Assembly: GCA_965112735.1 (NCBI GenBank)
Contig: OZ218955.1
Span: 1,798,001 to 1,862,000 of the forward strand
DNA length: 64,000 nt
Reading direction: 5' to 3'
Source: Phaeosaccion multiseriatum
Taxonomy: Eukaryota; Ochrophyta, other classes
In this document: piece after piece, positions 24,896 through 35,414 of the stretch
Numbering within the stretch: position 1 is the first letter of the stretch
How the letters are laid out: every line of letters starts with the position of its first letter
Notes under the pieces: model-generated
What the model saw: the letters and a program-made list of their open reading frames with translations, nothing else
The model's database searches: none
Told to the model about the DNA's origin: nothing
Position numbers and translations under genes: made by a program

Positions 24896-25410
24896 TTGAA
24901 TGACAGGCTGGCGGGGCGCTTGTTGGTTTGGTGCGCCCATCAACGCACGCACGCACACACCCCGCACTTTTTGCCACGTGCACGCCCGTGTCATCCCATC
25001 CACGCTTGTTGCAGACAAGATGAGATGAGATAAGATAGGACGGCCGCTTGGTTGCTCAGGGGAAAAGAAAGAGCAGTTTCCCCATACGGAAGCTGCGCAG
25101 ACCGACCTCTCTGCCTTGTAGCCTTGACTCAATCGACACTCCCCACTGCCCTGTACCCTTGATCCAATCGACACTCCCCATTCCCCATTCCCCGTTCCCC
25201 ATTGTCATTGTTGGTGTGGTTGCTGTGCACGTGTTGTGCTGTGGGGTTGTGGTACTGTGGTGCTGTAGCTGCTGCTGCTTGACGAGGCCACCTCCGCTTT
25301 AGACGTGGAGAGCGAGGCCGTGGTGCAAGCGGCTCTGGAGAAGGCCAGCGAGGGGCGCACTACCCTCTTCATCGCCCACAGGTACCGTCAGACCCGGGGA
25401 CCCCCCCTGT

Positions 25411-25447
<37 letters not shown>

Positions 25448-26200
25448 CTCGCTCGCTATGTCTTTGCCTCTCTTCTCTGTCACTCTCTCGGGCGATGTAC
25501 AGGTCTCTCTACTTTTGTCTCTCTCTCTTATCCTTCCATGTGTCTCTCACCTGGCTATTTTACCCCCCCACCCCCCCCCCCCCCTTGTCTTTCCCCGGCG
25601 TAGGCTCTCCACGATCGAAAACGCCGACCGAGTTGTCGTCCTCAAGGTTTGTCTGTGGCGCCGGGCTCATTGTTGTCGGTCCTTCGTGTGTAGCCTCACT
25701 CGGGCAAGCTGTCACCACCTTATCGGGCTTTCTTCACCACTTCGTCGTGGCTGACTGACTGCCTGACTGACCGACTGTGTCTTTCTCTAATCTTTATCTT
25801 GCCGGGCCCTGTGTGAGCACCGCACCATGATGGTTAACTCTTGATGTCTCTTGACTCTTGTCTCTGAACTATCTCTTGACCCTTGACTCTTGATGCCTCT
25901 CTTGCTCACCTTCACACCGACTTCCGCGTTGCTTTGGATGTATCCACATACACGCACACACCCACACGCACGCACGCACACACACACGCACGCCTCACAC
26001 CTTCCTCTCGTCTCTCGCGTGTGTGTGGCCGGTGTGGTGTGGTGTTTCACCAACTGCTGTGCTATGGTGTTTGATGTTTTTGTGTGGTGTCTCAGGACGG
26101 TCGAGCCGTCGAGGACGGTCCCCCTTCCGTGCTTTTAAGGAAGGGCGGCTTGTTTGCGGAGCTCTACAGACAGAGCACCAAGCGAGCCGTCGTGGGATAG
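18888..26200 (+). CDS. ABCB-type half-size ABC transporter (TAP-like)
   Basis: Membrane exporter half-molecule with one transmembrane domain and one ATPase domain, so a dimer is expected. Eighteen exons sum to 770 codons: 18888-19260, 19558-19680, 19783-19874, 20086-20175, 20731-20810, 21169-21193, 21334-21456, 21700-21787, 21972-22081, 22266-22437, 22583-22886, 23231-23313, 23698-23755, 24130-24276, 24618-24801, 25269-25381, 25604-25646 and 26096-26200. The TMD has [15 protein letters not shown] and [17 protein letters not shown]. The NBD has Walker [12 protein letters not shown]-loop VSQEPQLF, signature [16 protein letters not shown], Walker [14 protein letters not shown] and H-loop FIAHRLS, all intact. 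The N-terminus is hydrophobic ([15 protein letters not shown]) and then basic, suggesting a targeting presequence. A poly-Ala linker lies before the NBD. Substrate unknown; the nearest plant relatives are organellar TAP-like ABCBs. Confidence 0.92.
23862..24018. repeat. (GAT)n trinucleotide repeat in ABC intron
   Basis: GAT/GGT/GAG triplets fill the intron between the Walker A exon (ending 23755) and the next exon at 24130. No splice sites flank the run directly, so it is treated as intronic. Confidence 0.9.
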
Positions 26201-27364
26201 ATAGGAGTGAAGCGAGAGGGCGAGGACCGACCTCTGGAGGCTCTCTATGGTGTCTCCCTCTCTCCCTTCCCCTTTGGGCTCAGCCACAGGGGGAGACTTT
26301 TGCCCATCCGCACTCCGTTGGGAGGGCGAAGCGGAGCCCTCCGGTGAGGGGTGTCAGGACTGGAATACACCAACATACCCACCCACGACCGAGTGAGCGA
26401 GCGAGTACCTCGGGAGGTGCAGGGTGGCAGTCAGTCAGTCCACAACAGAGAGAGCAGCAGCATAAAGGTCATGGACCCAGAAAGCTTTTGTGTCCTTACA
26501 CCCGGACGCCCGCCTGTGTAACCGCCGCCCGCGCTCCTTGGCCGCGGCTGGATGAATTGACTTGCTGCCCCTTCCAACAAGTGCCCGCCACAGTGCGCTC
26601 GGTCGGTCGCGCGGCGTCCTCGATGCTTTGCCAACAGCCCGAGATGAGAAGAAGACAATGTACTCGAGCACTTGCTTGTCGGAGGACGTCTTCGGGAGTC
26701 GGGGCGGGGCAGGGCGGCGCTGGACAGCGCTGAACAGGAGGGGGGGCTTTCGAACTAACGGATTGGGTGCACGGCTACGGGTGGACAGTGGAGGTTACTT
26801 GAGGATAGCAAGTGATGTGAAAGAAGGGGGGGGTCGGAGGGATGGAGACTTCTCCCTCTCCCCTCCACTCTTTTGGTGGTGGCGGACTACGGTAGCTGGC
26901 AGACGGGCTGTGGCTGGACGGCGAGTAGGACGGACCGACCAACAGTAGAGACGAGACATATCGACGAACAAGACACTCTATGGAGAGCGAGCTAGAGAGA
27001 GGGAGAGTGTGTGTGTGAGAGACAGAGAGACAGTGTGTGAGAGAGTGAGGGAGTGCGAGAGAGAGCGAGAGCGACAAAGCGCCGCGGTCAGCCAAGCCTA
27101 GTGCGGGCAAGGTCAAGAATGACGGGCAGCGCTCTCTTCCCCCTTTCTTCTGGAGTCCTATGTGTCACTCAAGAGGCAGGCAGCACTTGGATACTTCGTT
27201 CGTGTGATACCAAGATAAAAAAAAACTTGGGATGTGTATGGATTTCGATCACACAATGTAAAGCATAGTTTGTGCTCTACTATACTGGTCTCATACTCTC
27301 ATCCCATCTCATAAATATCACTGAACTATCGAGGCCCTCCTCATCTCATATATCACTCACTGAT
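26201..27364. other. Convergent 3' region between ABC transporter and VPS23
   Basis: A 1.16-kb spacer between two gene ends. A GAGAGA/GTGTGT block lies at 26985-27075 and an AT-richer part at 27210-27340. Open frames are short and have neither recognisable domains nor convincing splice sites. Nothing further is seen. Confidence 0.45.
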
Positions 27365-28684
27365 CTATCGAGACCCTCTGGCCATGTTCACAAAGCCTTG
27401 CGCCTCGCGTTGCTTGATCTCCACCTTGTTTATCAATGCACGACACATAAACTGCTTCCTTAGCAGCTGGCGAATCTCTTTGACGAAGTCCGAACACGAC
27501 ATCTTTTGATCCCCCTCCTGCACTAGTATGGCCTGATCAAGATAGTACAGCGTGTCTTCATAGCTGTGATCTTCCGCCACAAGCCGCAGCAGTTGGTCGG
27601 ACAGAGGGTCCGACGCCTCCACCAGACCAATCGCATCGATGGACTCCGCCCCCTTGTGTTCTGCCAGCCACTTGTCCAGATCTTTATTGGTCTTCTGCAC
27701 GTCTTTGATGGCCTTGGCAAGGTCCTTCTTCTCCGCTTCCCCCTGCTCGGCCCTCTCCTTGAGGAGAGCGGCCCCACACTCCAGGTCGTACTGCGTGTCG
27801 AACTCGGCGTCGATCTGCGTACCTATATTCCTGTACTTTACCTGCAGCTCCTGCTGCAGCTTGGCGGTCAGGGCCTCTACGGCCTCTGTCTTGGGATCTC
27901 TCAAGTTCTCGTGCTGCTGCTGCTGCTGTTGCTGCATCGCCCCCCCCCCGCCGCCGCCCGCTGCGCCTGCTCCTGCTCCTCCTCCTGCACCGGTACCCAC
28001 TCGACTTGGTGAGTCACTCCGCTTGGCGTACACTGGCGGCTCCCCCCCGAAGATTTTCGACACTTGCGCACAAAGATTGACGAGATTGCTGGTTGCCCCT
28101 TGCCACTCGTGCAGGTAGGGCAGATAAACCACGCCCGCGTTATCCACATGCTTGTGCCCTGGCTTGAGTGCCATGCCTGGCGTAGGCCTCACATATACCA
28201 TGGGCGGGGCGAGCGGGTACTGCTCTGTGACGAAGATCTCCACAGGTATATTGTACTGGGCGCCTCGATAGAACATGGCCACTGTCCCCCTCAGCATTAG
28301 CAAAACGCACTCCGTCCCGTTATTCAAAATGAGGCTACCTCTCAGCGGGGTCAGCGTCCCCACTTGCCTCGTGACTGCCATCACGTCAGCCTTTGTTCTA
28401 TTTACATCCTGCGTGAAGGGAGGGGCGCGGGGGAGGGGCGAAGCGGGTAGCGGGTGAGCAGGGTGGGATGAGGCAGGCCTTCCTTCTCATACACGCTAAG
28501 AATCCTCCTTCTCTCTCTCTCTCTCCATGCATTTGTTTCTCCCTACCACAGTATCGGTGTGCCAAAAACGGTCTTTCGGGGACTGAAGAGCACCGAGTTA
28601 GTTCCTTGCCCTTTGTGCAAGCCTTCAACTCACCATATAGTTGGGGAATTGTGCCATCAACTCGGTCATGTTGATCTGAGGCAT
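27365..28684 (-). CDS. VPS23: ESCRT-I subunit VPS23/TSG101 (UEV domain and steadiness box)
   Basis: ESCRT-I component that binds ubiquitinated cargo for sorting into multivesicular bodies. Two exons: 28684-28634 (17 codons, MPQINMTELMAQFPNYM) and 28408-27365; 364 aa, close to the family's usual 380-390. The UEV domain runs through VGTLTPLRGSLIL, IPVEIFVTEQYPLAPPMVYVRP, HVDNAGVVYLPYLHEW and LVNLCAQVSKIFGGEPPVYAK. UEV proteins lack the E2 catalytic cysteine, and none is seen at that position. A Gly/Ala linker and Gln run lead into a coiled coil (LTAKLQQELQVKYRNIG onwards) and the C-terminal steadiness box (HSYEDTLYYLDQAI ... FVKEIRQLLRKQFMCRALINKVE). The domain order is complete. Confidence 0.95.
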
Positions 28685-29000
28685 CTTGCCGGCCCCCCGA
28701 AGACCTCAAACGGGGCCGTCCGGCGAGACGCTCTTGAGCCTGTACCGCGCTGTCAATTCCTTTTTTCTGTAATCATCATCATCTGCAGAGTATAACGCGT
28801 CACACCAGTCCCTTTCCTTCGTCCCTCCTTCCCAGCAATAGGCAGATGCTAGAGGGAGAGAAGAGGCAGAGAGAGAAGAAGAGAGGGGAGGAGAGAAGAG
28901 AGAAAGTTCGGGAGCTGTCTTAAGGTGCCATCCCTAGAGGTGCATCGGATGGCACTTCAAGGTTTTTTTGTCGCCCGCCCTTTAATTTTAAAAAGACGCG
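28685..29000. promoter_or_regulatory. Divergent promoter region of VPS23 and SpoU/TrmH gene
   Basis: A 316-bp spacer between outward-facing start codons. It has a GAGA-rich stretch at 28853-28915 and an AT-rich TTTAATTTTAAAA 8 bp before the plus-strand ATG. No other feature is seen. Confidence 0.4.
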
Positions 29001-31199
29001 ATGCAAGCCACCTCTTGCTTGCTCCTCCTCCTGTCCCCCGGGATCGGCTCATCCTTTTCTACAACCAGTACTACCAGCAAAGCAAGCGCATTCATTCCCA
29101 CAGGAGGAAGTGTTATTTCAACGCCTTGGGCGGCCGGCATGCGCCGCCACTGGAGCTGTGCGGGGCGTCTGCTTCTGCCCGCGCCAGCGACAAGCCGAGC
29201 ACAGTCGGCTTTAGGAGTATTATCCTCTGTAGCAGCAGCAAACCCTTCTTCTCAAGCGGCAGCAGCAGCAGCAGCAGCAGGAGGAGGAGCAGCGGGCGAT
29301 CGAAGACAGAGTCGAGCCCCTCTCTTTAGAGGGGGTCTCGCTGGAAGTATGAGCATGAGCACCGCAAATCCCTCCAGCAGGTGGACGCTTCGGGGCGATT
29401 ACGTGGATATTAAGTCCACTTCCAACCCGAGGGTAGCATTCTTCAGGTCAGGTCTTGACGACAAGGCACGAAGGGTTGTATGCGAGGGGTGGGCGAAAAA
29501 GTGTACAGACAGTTTACTTACATGCAAGCCTTTGTCCCAACCGCTGCCATAATATGACGTGTGCGTGGGCAGGTCGCTGCACAAGCGGAAGGTGCGCGAC
29601 GCGGAGGGGCTAGTGCTTATCGAGGGGCGGCGGCTCGTCAAGGACGCCATCGACGCAGGGTACCTCCCAGAGATGGTTCTCGTATCCCCAGAGGTAGGAG
29701 GGTGTGGTAGTGGTGGATAGGAAGGAGGGAGAAGGAGCGAGCAGGCTCGAGAGTTTCCTGTTCTTTGTTTCTCCATCGTCGTGGGGAGAAGTCACGAAAA
29801 CGCGCTGGGAACAAGTTTGCTCTTGCTGTCGGTGTTGGGTGGTTCGACTTGCCCGTCTCTCGCCCATAGAAAGCGGCCCACGTCCCTTCCTGTCCCTCCC
29901 TTCTACCCGCCTTTCCCAGGCCCTTCACGCCCCTGGCTCCGGCCTAGAGCTGCGACTCCTGCTCCAGTCTCTGCCCGAAGAGTCCGTCATGGTAGCGTCG
30001 GCAGATGTCGTGGCCCGGTGCTGCGATACGGTGTCGCCGCAGGGGGTGGTGGCGGCGTGCCCCCGGGGGGCCGCGGGGCTGCCCAAGGTCATCAATACTC
30101 TTCTCGTGTGCGATGGTATCCAGGACCCAGGTGGGTTGGGTGTGGGTGGGTAGTGTGTGTGCGTTCGTGATTCACTCTTAACTGCCCACCCTTCTTCGCT
30201 CCGTGAAGCGGTTCAGTCGTTGCGATCGTATCGTTCTTGTGCCTTGTACACAAGCACCGCTCACTCCTTCCTCTGTCTTTCTCCAATGTATCTTGCTCAC
30301 TTTCCCCGACCCTCCCACCCTTGAATGTCTCCACTCCCACTCTCCTCCCCCACACACCTCCAGGGAATCTTGGCACGCTCATCCGCTCTGCCGCGGCTCT
30401 CGGTGTGGACGCGGTGCTTCTGAGTGGGGCATGTGCCGACTTGTGGGGCCCAAAGACGTTAAGGGCCACCATGGGCGCCGCCTTTCGCATTCCCAGTCTG
30501 GCCGTGAGAGACTGGGACCAAGCCCGCGAGGAGCTGCAGGTGGGTAGGAAGCAAAAGTGTGGTTACCCTCTGTGGCGACGACGACATGCTCTGCCATTTG
30601 TTAGTGGTGAATTCGGAGGTGCCCACCGAAGGGTGTGCGCTCTCTCCATCCCTCCCTCTCTTCTCTCCCCCATCTCCCCCACCTCTCCCTCTTCCTCTCT
30701 CTCTGTGTGTGTGTGCGCGTATATATGTTATTTGTGGCTTCTCTCTCTCTCGTCGCTATGTCCGTCTTGACATCCGCGCGCACTCCAAAGGCTCTCGCCG
30801 GGTACATGCCCATACACCTTCACAGCCCCACCGACTCAAGTCTCCCCGGTCCTTTTGTCCCCTCTCCACCCTCCTCTCTCGCTTTGTGTGTCTTCTCTCC
30901 CGTCTCCCGCTCAGGAGCTGAACCTCAAGGTGTACGCCGCCGAGACCTCCGCCCCAGTACCGTACTACAACGTGGACTGGGCAGGCCCCCCCAGCGCCCT
31001 CATTGTGGGCTCCGAAGCAAGTGGCCTGGGCCCTGGTGCCGCTGCTGACGTCTTGGAGGGAAGGGTAACGGGTGTGTCCATCCCTCAGACGGAGGGGGCG
31101 GAGTCACTCAACGCGGCTGTGGCGGGGACGATTGTGCTGGCCGAGGCTCAGCGGCAGCGGATATTGCAAGGGGAGAGAGGGGAGGAGGGCGGCTTGTGA
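29001..31199 (+). CDS. SpoU/TrmH-family RNA 2'-O-methyltransferase, probably plastid-targeted
   Basis: SPOUT-fold enzyme that methylates ribose 2'-OH in rRNA or tRNA. Five exons: 29001-29446, 29573-29693, 29920-30130, 30364-30539 and 30915-31199 (412 aa). The N-terminal substrate-binding part is SLHKRKVRDAEGLVLIEGRR. Family motifs follow: motif 1 DGIQDPGNLGTLIRSAAALG, motif 2 ALIVGSEASGLGP, motif 3 VSIPQTEGAESLNAAVAG. All knot-forming residues are visible. The first 100 residues are extra: a hydrophobic SCLLLLL segment, then STTSKASAFIPTGG. That is a signal peptide plus an ASAF motif as in heterokont plastid preproteins, followed by a Ser/Ala/Arg transit-like region. Plastid rRNA (for example a 23S Gm2251-like site) is the likeliest substrate, by inference. 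Confidence 0.92.
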
Positions 31200-32406
31200 G
31201 CCGAAAGCTCTCCAGCTCCGAGCCCTCAACGGCCGCTTGTCTATACTGTAGTTGATTTTTTTTTTTTGGAGGTGAGAATTACTACTGAGTACAAAACTAT
31301 TCTGGCTTTAAAAGAGGGAGACCAACTTTTTTTTTGCCGCATCCCCTTCCTCTTGCGAGCTCGATCTCTTGAAACGGAAACCGTGGAACTTATAGAAAAT
31401 AAAAGTACATCTTCCAGAGCAGCGGCAAGGCCAAGGGTCGCTCAGCAGGGGCGCGGAGATTCCGCGAGGGGTGTGGCCCTAGCAAGCAGGCCGTATTCGC
31501 CTATCCACACCTACTTGAATGTACAAAGTCAAACAATTACATTTTACAGTTTGATAAAAGGAGGGAGGTGCGCTTCAACCCCCTCTATCTCTATCCTCCT
31601 CTTCTCCTGCTGGCGGCATTAACACAGCAGTCACCGATGCTGCCCAAGAGCTCGAGCTGTCGGCACTTTGCTTTCTCCGCCCCCCTTGTTGCTGTAGCTC
31701 AAAGCCAACGACTGTTTGGTCCAAGCCAACATTCAAGCAAGCACGTGGCTCGCGTACGTTCTTTTCTCCCCATGGTCAGAGGATGAGTTGGAGGGGAGGA
31801 CCGCTCTGGAAGGCACCCGCAGCAGCAGCAGCAGCAGCAGCAGCAGTCTTCTCCTCTCCACCCCCGTCTTCCACACTGTCTTGCTCGTCGCGAATGCCAT
31901 CACACACTGGAGCAGCCGCAACAGCAGCAGCAATTGGCATGGCGCGGATGTCGCCACCCACTACTCATCGTAGGCCGGCACTAACACCCCCTCCCTCTCT
32001 GTGTGCTGAAGGACGCTCGCCAAGAGGTGGCACGCTTTCCACCGACTGCCGGCGTGTGGTGGGATGGCCGTCGGAGCGCATCACACCAGAAAGAGAGCAC
32101 CGCTGAGACAGCACTTTCTCCTCTCCACCAATGCCTCCACCTCCAAGGCCTTCCTCCTCACACACCTTTTCTCCCCCCTCCCTCCTGGGTGGCATTGGTG
32201 TGCCTGCCCATTTTCCTTCTTCTCTCCTCCCTACCCTCTCGCACACTGCATTCATGCGCAGAGGCGCTCGAAGGTGTCTGTCTACACTGCGTGTCCTACG
32301 CGGCCTCAGCGGGGGGCGCAAGCTCCAACGCCTCGGTGCACTCGTCACAAGAACGTATCCGCTCTCAGGCTGTGCTCTCTGCCCAGCGCACATGCGCACA
32401 CACGCG

Positions 32407-32485
<79 letters not shown>

Positions 32486-32959
32486 CCTCCGCTCATGCGT
32501 GTGACACAAAGCTCCGTGTGTCCCTCATGCTTTCAGGATGCCTGTTGCCATCATCCCCTGTTGCTGCTGCTCACCATCTCCAACTCCTGCAACTATCTCT
32601 TCTGCCTCCACGGTCTCCTCCTGCAGTCCTACAGGGTTGGCCGTGGCCGCTGCGGTTGGTGCAGAGAGGTGTGGGTCCTGGCTGGCCTGGTCCGAGCCCG
32701 CCCTAACCCTTCCGCTCCACCCCAAGGGACTAGAAGAGTGGCCTTTTTTGTTCCTACTCGAGGTCAATCGATGGTTTGACGGCAGCAGAAAGCCTCCGTC
32801 CCTCAACATCAAGGGGCGACCTGTAACTCATTTCTTCTGCCCCATCCCCCCTTCTATCGTTCCCTCCCCTGTATCCCTCAAAACTGGCTGGCACAAGCGA
32901 GTGCGTCGGCAGAGCTAACAACTAATCGTCCAGTAGGAGGGGCGGAGTCCTCCTTGATC
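31200..32959. other. Unassigned 1.76-kb stretch between convergent genes
   Basis: No gene is supported. An AT-richer part at 31250-31560 probably holds the 3' UTR of the methyltransferase gene. From 31600 to 32920 several open frames exist on both strands, including a plus frame open from about 31600 to 32106 and one at 32538-32918 preceded by a TTTCAG acceptor. Neither shows a known domain, and no consistent set of splice phases joins them. A (CA)n run lies at 32390-32485. Confidence 0.4.
32390..32485. repeat. (CA)n microsatellite
   Basis: CA/CG dinucleotide run of about 95 bp in the unassigned stretch, interrupted by a few CGCA units. Confidence 0.9.
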
Positions 32960-33309
32960 CTACCAGCTATCCACCGTCCACCGGGCAACCCCGAGTCCGG
33001 CAAAGAGGATGCTCAGGCCTCCTGCAAAGACGCGGCTCCCCACCTGAAGAGTAGAAGAAAGCATGAGGGTAAGATGTACGTGAAAGGCGAGAGGGGAACT
33101 CAAGCTACAGAGGGAAGGAAAGGATGGACAAGGGGAGAGAGGGTGGGAGAGCGAGGAGCGCTGACCTGGTGTTTGGGCATGCCGTGATACTGGAGCAGCG
33201 TGTAGGCGGAGACGCCCAGCATGGTTCCAGATCCAATCAGCTTGCAAGAGAGGCAATCCTGGCGGGCTTCGTCTTTTTGGCTTTGCGGCTTCTCCTCCGT
33301 CTGGTTCAT
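32960..33309 (-). CDS. Small two-TM membrane protein, DMAC1/DUF4536-like
   Basis: A 75-aa protein in two exons, 33309-33166 and 33043-32960, joined in phase 0. A polar N-terminus leads to DCLSCKLIGSGTML, then a hydrophobic helix (GVSAYTLLQY), a short loop GMPKHQVGSR and a second hydrophobic helix (VFAGGLSILFAGLGVARW). The CxxC-plus-glycine pattern before the first helix is the signature I associate with DMAC1/TMEM261-type proteins, which help assemble mitochondrial respiratory complex I. The match is short, so the function is tentative. It shares a 180-bp divergent promoter with the lipocalin gene. Confidence 0.65.
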
Positions 33310-33489
33310 AATCGCGAGCTGCACCGGGAGAGAATCGAGCGAGCGAGGATGGAGCGAGTCGAGCGCGAGGGTTGATGGTACACGGAAAGTTCACAGCTGG
33401 CACGCGGACGGATCCTTTTTCTTTTTTGTTGCTGAGTCATTGTCCCACATCGCTTTCCTCTTCATAGCCTCGTCTCTGTGTCTCTTAGA

Positions 33490-34499
33490 ATGGTCGCTGG
33501 CCTTGCAGTGGGACTCTCCGTTTTAGCTGTACTTGTGGGCTGCACTATCTTATCGAATACTACGCACTCGCTCACGTTTGAGATGGGGAACTCGGGATCA
33601 GTCAAGTCTCCGGTACAGGCGATGTCTCGCGCATTGGTGAGCAGCACAAGACGCAGCACTCTCCCTCTCTCACGCCTCCTCTCTGCTCCTAACTACGCCC
33701 TCTCTCTCTTCTCTTGTTCTCCTCCCCTGCCTTCTCCTCCAGTCCATGGAGAAGTTCTGCGAGAAGCCCTGGTATGTAATCGGGAACATTCCCACCCCCT
33801 TTGAAACTGGCGCGCACAATGCGATGGAGACGTACACGTATACCGAGGGCGACAAGCACCCAATCACGGTGGACTTTACCTTCAAGAAGGGCTCTTTTGA
33901 GGGGAAGGAGGTGAAGATGAAGCAGCGGGGGTGGATTGAGAACAAAGAGACCAAGGCCGAGTGGCGAGTGCAGCCCAAGCTGGGCTTCTTCTACTTGCCC
34001 GTCCGGCTGCCGTACTTGGTGATGGATGTTGCAGAAGACTACAGGTGAGTGGGCCAAGCTGTAGCCTCCTTGGTCTGTGGTCTGGCTGGTCTGCCTCTCT
34101 TGTCTCTCTCTCTCTCTTGGCATGTCTGTCTACCCATTTCTCTTCGTCTTGGCCGGTCTGTTTGCTGTGCATCTATCTGTGTACTTGTCTTTCCGTCCTT
34201 TCCGTCTGTCGCTCCATCTCTGTCAGCCAAGACTCTTGCTCGAGCCCTGCCCGCACTGCTGGCTGGTTGCCCATCCTGCGCATGCCTCTCACCCTCATGC
34301 GGTACCCCACCCCTTGTCCCCCCTCTATTGCCCTTTGCACAGCTACACTATCATCGGGTACCCAGACAGAAGCTACCTGTGGATCATGGCACGCCAGCCC
34401 ACGCTGCCCGAGGAGACGTACACTAAGCTCGTGGACTTTTGCGTGGAGAACGGATACGACAGCTCCAAGATCAGGAAGGTGCCGCAGAAGGAGGCCTAA
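33490..34499 (+). CDS. Lipocalin (bacterial Blc / plant temperature-induced type)
   Basis: Beta-barrel carrier of small hydrophobic molecules. Three exons: 33490-33636, 33743-34044 and 34343-34499 (201 aa). The N-terminus has one hydrophobic helix (VAGLAVGLSVLAVLVGCTIL), either a membrane anchor or an uncleaved or secretory signal. Lipocalin motifs follow: EKFCEKPWYVIGNIPTPFE is the G-x-W region of strand A; TYTEGDKHPITVDFTF, AEWRVQPKLGFFYLPVRLPY and YTIIGYPDRSYLWIMAR correspond to the conserved GDW-type/YxxxxV and YLWI-R blocks. The C-terminal helix is PEETYTKLVDFCVENGYD. Blc-like proteins typically act in membrane lipid damage or stress; the ligand here is unknown. Confidence 0.92.
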
Positions 34500-35414
34500 G
34501 AATAGTGCCGAGAAGCGAAGCGGATGGAGGAGGGACAAGGAGAAGGAGAAGCTGAGCGGCTCTATGCTCCCTAAGCATAGATGAGCGTGACCAGCGGGCG
34601 GCTCGAGCCGAGCGTGAACACGATGCCCCACCAACAGCGTACCACCAACACAAGTGGGCGGGAGCACTTGAGCACAAGCTGTGCGAAGGGTCGGGCGAGT
34701 GGCTCGTGTCGGGGTGGCCCGGGGGACCGACTGCTCGCCGCCCCTTGTAAATAGTTTTAATTTTTGATTTTTAAGTAGTGCCTTTCGCTCTTTTCCAAGA
34801 CCCCGACAAGTGTCCTTTCCAAAGAAACAGTGATGCTTGCCGCCACTCTTGTCGTTGGATCCAAACTCAGCGGCTTGGTCGTCGTAGAGGTGAGGAGCGC
34901 CATCTTCTCAGCTCCCGGGGTCCCGGGGTCCCGTGGGAGCCCGTGTGAGGATGGTGTGAGCTGTGTGCAGGGCAAAGGTGGTCCGTGAGCTCCTTTCCCC
35001 CCACTGAAAAACGACCGCGAGGTACCACCACCTTCGCCACCGAGACCCACGCACCCACTCGACCCCTGACACACTATCGCCCACATTCTCGATAGCGCGC
35101 TATCGCCCCCCCCGGGGGCCGATAGCGGATAGCGTGCCGGCTGGCGCCGGCCGATAGCGGATAGCGCGCCGGCTGGCGGATAGCACGCCCCAACAACCCC
35201 CCCCCCCCCCAAAGCCGGCTGACGCTGCCGATAGCGGATAGCGCGCCGGCTGGCGCCGGCGATAGCGGATAGCGGATAGTGTGTCAGGGGTCGAACCCAC
35301 GCTCGACTCGGCCTATAAGTCAATAAAATCCCTACTATTGAAACGCAAACTGTAGGACGATCCAGGCCAGAGAGAGAAAGGGAGTTTTTCGGACCTTTTT
35401 GTGGAGGGTGAAGG
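34500..35414. other. Spacer between lipocalin and DDX51 genes
   Basis: A 0.9-kb tandem-gene spacer that should hold the lipocalin 3' end and the DDX51 promoter. It contains the MITE-like element at 35059-35294 and an AATAAA at 35322-35327. Open frames here have no recognisable domain. Confidence 0.5.
35059..35294. mobile_element. 236-bp MITE-like element with 20-bp perfect TIRs and 6-bp TSD
   Basis: The left end TCGACCCCTGACACACTATC (35059-35078) is exactly the reverse complement of the right end (35275-35294). ACCCAC flanks both sides directly (35053-35058 and 35295-35300), as a target-site duplication. The interior is GC-rich and made of repeated GATAGCGGATAGCG and CGCCGGCTGGCG modules plus a C-run; it has no coding capacity. 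Size, TIRs and TSD fit a non-autonomous DNA transposon. The superfamily cannot be named from one copy. Confidence 0.82.

Noticed and set aside
34757-35323. 188-aa minus-strand open frame over the lipocalin-DDX51 spacer
   Set aside because: Most of it is translation of the MITE-like inverted repeat, and no domain is present.
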